Notes under the pieces: generated by a model
Database searches by the model: none
The model's input: the letters and a program-made list of their open reading frames with translations, nothing else
What the model was told of the DNA's origin: nothing
Assembly: GCA_002425245.1 (NCBI GenBank)
Contig: DILW01000130.1
Coordinates: 714 to 16,956, forward strand
Direction of reading: 5' to 3'
Origin: Betaproteobacteria bacterium UBA5582
GTDB lineage: Bacteria; Pseudomonadota; Gammaproteobacteria; Burkholderiales; Rhodocyclaceae
DNA: 16,243 nucleotides
Shown here: positions 12,818 through 16,243 of the stretch, piece by piece
Layout of the letters: the number at the start of each line of letters is the position of its first letter
Numbering within the stretch: the stretch's first letter is position 1
Position numbers and translations under genes: made by a program

Positions 12818-13189
12818 TTACTTGATTTCGACCTTGGCGCCAGCGTCTTCCAGTTGCTTCTTGAGGGCTTCGGCGTCAGCCTTGGCGATGCCTTCCTTGA
12901 CCGGCTTCGGAGCGCCGTCAACGAGGTCCTTGGCTTCCTTCAGGCCCAGGCCTGTAACGGCGCGGACGACCTTGATGACTTCAACCTTCTTGTCGCCGGC
13001 GGCAGCCAGGACAACGGTGAACTCGGTCTGCTCTTCGACAGCAGCGGCAGCACCGGCGGCCGGGCCGGCGACGGCGACGGCAGCGGCGGAAACGCCGAAC
13101 TTCTCTTCGAATGCCTTGACCAGGTCATTCAGTTCCATAACGGTCAGGGAGCCAACGGCTTCCAGGATGTCTTCTTTGCTAATTGCCAT
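12818..13189 (-). CDS. rplL: 50S ribosomal protein L7/L12
   Basis: L7/L12 is the multicopy stalk protein that recruits and stimulates the translational GTPases. The 123-residue product has the N-terminal dimerisation domain (about 1-33), an Ala/Gly/Pro-rich hinge (about 34-54) and the C-terminal factor-binding domain (55-123). That domain contains the conserved VIKVVR, TGLGLKEAKDLV and DAEALKKQLEDAGAKVEIK segments. The ATG at 13187-13189 follows TAGGAG. It lies 38 bp after rplJ, whose product it binds as dimers. A terminator-like hairpin follows the stop. Confidence 0.99.
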   Translation of the reverse strand: MAISKEDILEAVGSLTVMELNDLVKAFEEKFGVSAAAVAVAGPAAGAAAAVEEQTEFTVVLAAAGDKKVEVIKVVRAVTGLGLKEAKDLVDGAPKPVKEGIAKADAEALKKQLEDAGAKVEIK

Positions 13190-13227
13190 TTCAATAAACT
13201 CCTAAATCAGTTCGTATGCGGTAAGGA

Positions 13228-13725
13228 TCAAGCGGCGGCGCCTTCGCGCTGCTTGGCCAGGGCGTCGAGGCCACGGACAAAGCCGGCGACCGGAGCCTGC
13301 ATGACGTACAGCAGCTTCGAGAGCAGCTCTTCGCGGCTCGGGACGGACGCAAGCGCCTGCACTCCAGCCTTGTCGAGCACCTTGCCGGCATAGGAACCGG
13401 CCTTGAGCACCAACTTGTCGTTGGTCTTGGCGAAGTCGTTGAGGACTTTCGCCGCTGCCACCGGGTCGGCGGACACGCTGTAGATCAGCGGGCCAACCAT
13501 GTGCTCGGCCAGGCCGGCAAACTGCGTGCCTTCCACGGCGCGACGCACCAGGGTGTTCTTCAACACGCGCAGGTAAACACCGGACTCACGGGCCTTCTTG
13601 CGCAGCACGGTGAGGTCACCGACCTCGATGCCACGATATTCGGCGATCGCGATAGTCTCGGCGTTGGCCACTTGTGCCGACACCTCAGCCACGACGGCTT
13701 TTTTGTCGTTCAGATTGAGACCCAC
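13228..13725 (-). CDS. rplJ: 50S ribosomal protein L10
   Basis: L10 anchors the L7/L12 dimers to 23S rRNA at the stalk base. At 165 residues the length is normal. Family signatures are present: GLNLNDKKAVVAEV at the start, the YRGIEVGDLTVLRKKAR and LKNTLVRRA segments in the RNA-binding domain, and a C-terminal helix (REELLSKLLYVMQAPVAGFVRGL region) that carries L7/L12. The start codon is GTG (13723-13725), with AAGGAGG eight bases upstream. No in-frame ATG alternative fits, because the nearest upstream ATG is followed by a stop. A 220-bp structured leader precedes it, as expected for L10-(L12)4 autoregulation. Confidence 0.98.
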   Translation of the reverse strand: MGLNLNDKKAVVAEVSAQVANAETIAIAEYRGIEVGDLTVLRKKARESGVYLRVLKNTLVRRAVEGTQFAGLAEHMVGPLIYSVSADPVAAAKVLNDFAKTNDKLVLKAGSYAGKVLDKAGVQALASVPSREELLSKLLYVMQAPVAGFVRGLDALAKQREGAAA

Positions 13726-13733
13726 AGGTCTTT

Positions 13734-13740
13734 CCTCCTT
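13734..13740 (-). promoter_or_regulatory. Strong ribosome binding site for the GTG start of rplJ
   Basis: AAGGAGG on the minus strand, eight bases before the GTG. It is a near-perfect anti-16S match and compensates for the weaker start codon. It is the natural target if leader folding controls initiation. Confidence 0.8.
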
Positions 13741-13900
13741 TCAAGTCATAACACGACGGGAAACATTCCCGCCGCCCTTACGGCGACCTGAACCAGAAGC
13801 TCGCCATTCTCGCGAATGGCAGAAAATCCGTTTCGGGAACACCGTCTGCGCAGGCTTTCGCGATTAAGCCCCGTGCGGGGCGCCTGCGGTCTTTGACGAT
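13741..13900 (-). ncRNA. Structured rplJ leader, candidate L10 leader element
   Basis: The minus strand upstream of rplJ holds several stems. Outer arms CGCAGGC (13882-13888) and GCCTGCG (13849-13855) enclose an inner hairpin GCCCC-GCAC-GGGGC (13868-13881) and an unpaired TTAATCGCGAAA-like segment. A perfect 7-bp hairpin GCCATTC-GCGA-GAATGGC with a GNRA loop is at 13803-13820. Nearer the start codon, GTCGCC/GGCGGC and CGGGAA/TTCCCG stems overlap and may be alternatives. In E. coli the L10-(L12)4 complex binds this leader and represses translation. Position and folding fit that; the exact binding site is inferred. Confidence 0.55.
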
Positions 13901-13934
13901 TCGCAGCCCCCGGCCGGATGGCCGGAAGCTGCGA
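13901..13934 (-). terminator. Fifteen-bp hairpin just after rplA
   Basis: Arms TCGCAGCTTCCGGCC and GGCCGGGGGCTGCGA with a four-base loop (ATCC), including two G-U pairs. It begins 11 bases after the rplA stop. No U-run follows, so it is more likely an mRNA stability or processing element, or the first stem of the rplJ leader, than an efficient intrinsic terminator. Confidence 0.5.
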
Positions 13935-13945
13935 CCCAAAGTTCT

Positions 13946-14641
13946 TTAAGCAGCCAACGTGGCCTGATCGACGCGGACGCCCGGGCCCATCGTGGCCGAA
14001 ACGGCGATCTTGCGCAGATACTGACCCTTGGAAGCAGCCGGCTTAGCCTTCTGCAGCGCCTCGACCAGTGCCTTCAGGTTGGTTTCCAGATTCTCGACCG
14101 AGAAGGAAGCACGACCGATGGTGGCGTGAACGATACCGGCCTTGTCGGTGCGGTACTGAACCTGACCAGCCTTGGCGTTCTTGACGGCGGTGGCGACGTC
14201 CATGGTCACGGTGCCGACCTTCGGGTTCGGCATCAGGCCACGCGGGCCGAGGATCTGGCCGAGCTGACCGACGATGCGCATGGCATCCGGGGTAGCGATG
14301 ACGATGTCGAAGTTCAGGTTACCGGCCTTGACGTCGGCGGCCAGGTCATCGAAACCGACGACATCGGCACCAGCGGCCTTGGCGGCTTCAGCCTTGTCGC
14401 CCTGGGCGAACACGGCAACGCGAACGGTCTTGCCGGTACCAGCCGGCAGGACGACGGAACCGCGAACAACCTGATCCGACTTGCGTGCATCAACGCCGAG
14501 GTTGATGGCGACGTCGATCGACTCGTCAAACTTGGCGGTGGCGGTTTCCTTGGCCAGATTCAGGGCTTCCTGCAGCGGGTACAGCTTCTGCGGAACAACC
14601 TTGGCGGCGAGGGCTTTTTGCTTTTTCGTGAGCTTGGCCAT
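13946..14641 (-). CDS. rplA: 50S ribosomal protein L1
   Basis: L1 forms the mobile L1 stalk beside the E site and assists release of deacylated tRNA. In E. coli it is also the translational repressor of the rplK-rplA mRNA. The 231-residue product has the expected length and the family motifs SIDVAINLGVDARKSDQVVRG, VVLPAGTGK, ATPDAMRIVGQLGQILGPRGLMPNPKVGTV and the C-terminal TMGPGVRVD. The ATG at 14639-14641 lies 2 bp after the rplK stop, with GGAGGG inside the end of rplK, so translation is probably coupled. Confidence 0.98.
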   Translation of the reverse strand: MAKLTKKQKALAAKVVPQKLYPLQEALNLAKETATAKFDESIDVAINLGVDARKSDQVVRGSVVLPAGTGKTVRVAVFAQGDKAEAAKAAGADVVGFDDLAADVKAGNLNFDIVIATPDAMRIVGQLGQILGPRGLMPNPKVGTVTMDVATAVKNAKAGQVQYRTDKAGIVHATIGRASFSVENLETNLKALVEALQKAKPAASKGQYLRKIAVSATMGPGVRVDQATLAA

Positions 14642-14643
14642 GA

Positions 14644-15075
14644 TTACAGACCCTCCACGGTAATGCCCATCGAACGGGCGGAGCCGGCGATGGTGCGGAT
14701 GGCGGCTTCCATGTCGGCGGCCGTCAGGTCAGGCATCTTGGTCTTGGCGATCTCTTCGCACTGGGCGCGGGTGATCTTGCCGACCTTGTCGGTGTGCGGC
14801 TTGGCCGAACCGGACTTGATACCGGCAGCCTTCTTGATCAGGATCGTTGCCGGCGGCGTCTTCATCACGAAGGTGAAGGACTTGTCGGCAAAGGCGGTGA
14901 TCACGACAGGAATCGGGAGACCCGGCTCGACGCCTTGCGTCTGAGCGTTGAAGGCCTTGCAGAATTCCATGATGTTGAGACCGCGCTGACCCAGCGCCGG
15001 GCCGATCGGGGGCGACGGATTCGCCTTGCCCGCCGGGACTTGCAGCTTGATGTAGCCAATAATTTTCTTGGCCAT
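14644..15075 (-). CDS. rplK: 50S ribosomal protein L11
   Basis: L11 binds the GTPase-associated region of 23S rRNA and is needed for RelA-dependent stringent signalling. The protein is 143 residues, starting MAKKIIGYIKLQVPAGKA. The proline-rich N-terminal domain (NPSPPIGPALGQRG), which contacts thiostrepton in other bacteria, and the RNA-binding C-terminal domain (KITRAQCEEIAKTKM, GSARSMGI) are both intact. The start at 15073-15075 is chosen because AAGGAG lies 6 bases upstream and the family N-terminus begins there; an in-frame ATG 39 bases upstream adds an unrelated tail. Confidence 0.98.
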   Translation of the reverse strand: MAKKIIGYIKLQVPAGKANPSPPIGPALGQRGLNIMEFCKAFNAQTQGVEPGLPIPVVITAFADKSFTFVMKTPPATILIKKAAGIKSGSAKPHTDKVGKITRAQCEEIAKTKMPDLTAADMEAAIRTIAGSARSMGITVEGL

Positions 15076-15176
15076 AAGACACTCCTTGAATGAGTTGTAA
15101 CGCGCGTTCGCCAAAACGACTACTGGCGCTCCTCTTGCCGGACATCAAGGTCGCCGGCTCACCTGAAAGCTGTCGC
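15076..15176 (-). promoter_or_regulatory. nusG-rplK intergenic region with possible L1 control hairpin
   Basis: These 101 bp hold the rplK ribosome binding site (15082-15087, AAGGAG). A possible stem is GACA/TGTC (15171-15174 with 15141-15144) plus CAGGT/ACCTTG (15161-15165 with 15146-15151, one bulge), with an asymmetric internal loop. An alternative stem GCCGG/CCGGC (15154-15158 with 15137-15141) competes with it. The L11 leader carries the L1 binding site in E. coli. I see no convincing -35/-10 pair. Confidence 0.3.
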
Positions 15177-15710
15177 TCAGGACTTCTCGACCTGAGCGAA
15201 TTCGAGTTCGACCGGCGTCGCGCGACCGAAAATGGTCACCGAGACGCGCAGACGGCTCTTTTCGTAATTCACATCTTCGACCGAACCGTGGAAGTCGGTG
15301 AACGGACCTTCCTTGACCCGAACCACTTCGCCCACTTCGAACAAGACCTTGGGACGCGGCTTTTCGACGCCTTCCTGCATCTGTTGCATGATCTTGTCGA
15401 CTTCCTTCTGGGAAATCGGTGCCGGACGATTGGCCGTGCCACCGACAAAACCGGTGACTTTGGGCGTGTTCTTCACCAAGTGCCAGCTATCGTCGTCCAT
15501 TTCCATTTCCACCAGCACATAGCCGGGGAAGAACTTGCGTTCGGAAATGGACTTCTGCCCACCCTTCATTTCGACAACTTCTTCGACCGGAACCAGAATC
15601 TGGCCGAATTTTTCCTGCATTCCCAAACGATTGATGCGCTCCTGAATGGCGCGCATGACACTCTTTTCGAAGCCGGAATAGGCGTGTACAACGTACCAGC
15701 GTTTACTCAT
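15177..15710 (-). CDS. nusG: Transcription elongation/antitermination factor NusG
   Basis: NusG binds the RNA polymerase clamp and links it to Rho or, through S10, to the ribosome. The 177-residue protein has the NGN domain (MSKRWYVVHAYSGFEKSV; FFPGYVLVEMEMDD) followed by a linker and a C-terminal KOW domain (FEVGEVVRVKEGPFTDFHG). The start is the ATG at 15708-15710: it matches the family N-terminus, overlaps the secE stop as ATGA, and has GGAAG five bases upstream. The in-frame ATG at 15747-15749 would add 13 unrelated residues within secE. Overlap with secE implies coupled translation. Confidence 0.98.
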   Translation of the reverse strand: MSKRWYVVHAYSGFEKSVMRAIQERINRLGMQEKFGQILVPVEEVVEMKGGQKSISERKFFPGYVLVEMEMDDDSWHLVKNTPKVTGFVGGTANRPAPISQKEVDKIMQQMQEGVEKPRPKVLFEVGEVVRVKEGPFTDFHGSVEDVNYEKSRLRVSVTIFGRATPVELEFAQVEKS

Positions 15711-16060
15711 GATTTCTTCCAGCCCAGCACCAGGTCGTAAAGAACCCACTCGAGACTCTTGTCGGCGAGATAGAGGAACAAGGCCATCACGACCACGAAG
15801 GCAAACACCATCGCTGTGGTCTGCACCGTTTCCTTGCGCGTCGGCCAGACGACCTTGCGTGCCTCGACCACGGATTCGTTGGCAAAACCAAAGAAGCGCT
15901 GACCGGGCTCGGTCTTCCAGGCGACGACAACTGCCAGCGCCACCCCAACGAGAACCGCCAGGACGCGCAAAATCATTGCCTGCTCGGAGAGCAGGTAGAA
16001 GCCAGCCACGCCGGCAGCCAGAATAACCAGCGCCAGCGAAAACTTGATCTTGTCAGCCAT
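15707..16060 (-). CDS. secE: Preprotein translocase subunit SecE
   Basis: SecE clamps SecY in the inner-membrane Sec translocon. The 117-residue product has three hydrophobic segments (about 8-24, 30-48 and 83-98), the three-helix proteobacterial form. Between helices 2 and 3 lies the conserved amphipathic segment VVEARKVVWPTRKETVQTT (about 64-82), the signature of the family. The ATG at 16058-16060 has only a weak AAAGA upstream. It lies 24 bp after tRNA-Trp and overlaps nusG by 4 bp, the standard secE-nusG pair. Confidence 0.97.
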   Translation of the reverse strand: MADKIKFSLALVILAAGVAGFYLLSEQAMILRVLAVLVGVALAVVVAWKTEPGQRFFGFANESVVEARKVVWPTRKETVQTTAMVFAFVVVMALFLYLADKSLEWVLYDLVLGWKKS

Positions 16061-16084
16061 GACGTTCGCGATCTTTAAAGAGAG

Positions 16085-16160
16085 TGGCAGGGGCGGAGGG
16101 AATCGAACCCCCGACCTACGGTTTTGGAAACCGTTGCTCTACCAATTGAGCTACACCCCT
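16085..16160 (-). tRNA. tRNA-Trp (anticodon CCA)
   Basis: A 76-base cloverleaf with encoded 3' CCA. The acceptor arms AGGGGTG and CGCCCCT pair over 7 bp with one G-U. The D arm is GCTC/GAGC. The anticodon stem ACGGT/ACCGT holds loop TTCCAAA, anticodon CCA. The T arm GGGGG/CCCTC carries loop TTCGATT. The discriminator base is G, as in bacterial tRNA-Trp. It lies between tuf and secE with no visible promoter of its own, so it is probably released by processing of a longer transcript. Confidence 0.98.
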
Positions 16161-16173
16161 GCTGCAGAAACAT

Positions 16174-16203
16174 CAAAGCGCCTCGGCGAACCGAAGCGCT
16201 TTG
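16174..16203 (-). terminator. Hairpin with UUCG loop between tuf and tRNA-Trp
   Basis: Arms CAAAGCGCTTCGG and CCGAGGCGCTTTG, 13 bp with one T-G pair, and the tetraloop TTCG. It starts 17 bases after the tuf stop. The bases that follow (ATGTTTC) give only a weak U-tract, so termination may be partial. It could equally be a processing or 3'-end protection stem upstream of the tRNA. Confidence 0.55.
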
Positions 16204-16220
16204 CTTGCAACGACTATCGA

Positions 16221-16243
16221 TTACTCGATGATCTTGGCGACGA
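16221..16243 (-). CDS. tuf: Elongation factor Tu, 3' tip of a second tuf gene
   Basis: Only the last six full codons and the stop are present, reading VAKIIE then TAA. This is the C-terminus of betaproteobacterial EF-Tu. The assignment is supported by the neighbouring tRNA-Trp and secE, which follow tuf in this lineage. The copy at 1-840 shows only its 5' part, so the two cannot be compared within this window. Confidence 0.9.

Noticed and set aside
15076..15114. Upstream ATG start for rplK
   Set aside because: It adds 13 residues not found in L11 and ignores the AAGGAG placed for the downstream ATG.
15120..15148. Possible promoter before rplK (TTGATG, 17 bp, CAGTAG)
   Set aside because: The -10 candidate lacks the key first T and A of the consensus; the match is no better than chance in this composition.
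15711..15749. Upstream ATG start for nusG
   Set aside because: It adds 13 unrelated residues encoded within secE; the ATGA overlap start matches the family.

Overview
This window is a contiguous block of transcription and translation genes, all read from the minus strand. In transcription order (right to left) it holds: the 3' tip of one tuf gene, tRNA-Trp, secE, nusG, rplK, rplA, rplJ, rplL, rpoB, rpoC, rpsL, rpsG, fusA and the first 280 codons of a second tuf gene. This is the bacterial 'rif' cluster (secE to rpoC) joined directly to the 'str' cluster (rpsL to tuf), bracketed by two EF-Tu genes. The direct rpoC-rpsL junction, the tuf-tRNA-Trp-secE order, the EF-Tu ending VAKIIE and the high-GC codon use point to a betaproteobacterium. 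A Rhodocyclales-like lineage is my guess, at low confidence. No mobile elements, CRISPR arrays, pseudogenes or accessory genes were seen. No stretch of 300 bases lacks a gene; the longest intergenic region is 220 bp (13726-13945, before rplJ).

Region 1 (16243-15177): end of tuf, a 13-bp hairpin with a UUCG loop, tRNA-Trp (anticodon CCA), then secE and nusG joined by an ATGA overlap. Region 2 (15176-12818): ribosomal stalk genes rplK-rplA (2-bp gap) and rplJ-rplL. A structured leader precedes rplJ and is the expected place for L10-(L12)4 autoregulation. Region 3 (12817-4098): rpoB and rpoC, encoding the beta and beta' subunits of RNA polymerase. They are separated from rplL by a terminator-like attenuator hairpin with a U-run and a second long stem that could be a processing site. 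Region 4 (4097-1): a strong sigma70-type promoter (TTGACA, 17 bp, TAGAAT) just after rpoC starts the str operon rpsL-rpsG-fusA-tuf. The rpsL-rpsG gap carries hairpins where S7 autoregulation would be expected.

The products form one machine set: RNA polymerase core, the NusG elongation and coupling factor, the SecE translocon subunit, ribosomal proteins of the factor-binding stalk and decoding site, and the GTPases EF-G and EF-Tu that work on that stalk. Gene content is ordinary. The notable features are regulatory RNA structures and an unusual insertion of about 75 residues in RpoB, just before the rifampicin region. Its sequence looks like the C-terminal domain of ribosomal protein L7/L12, which is encoded in the same operon.
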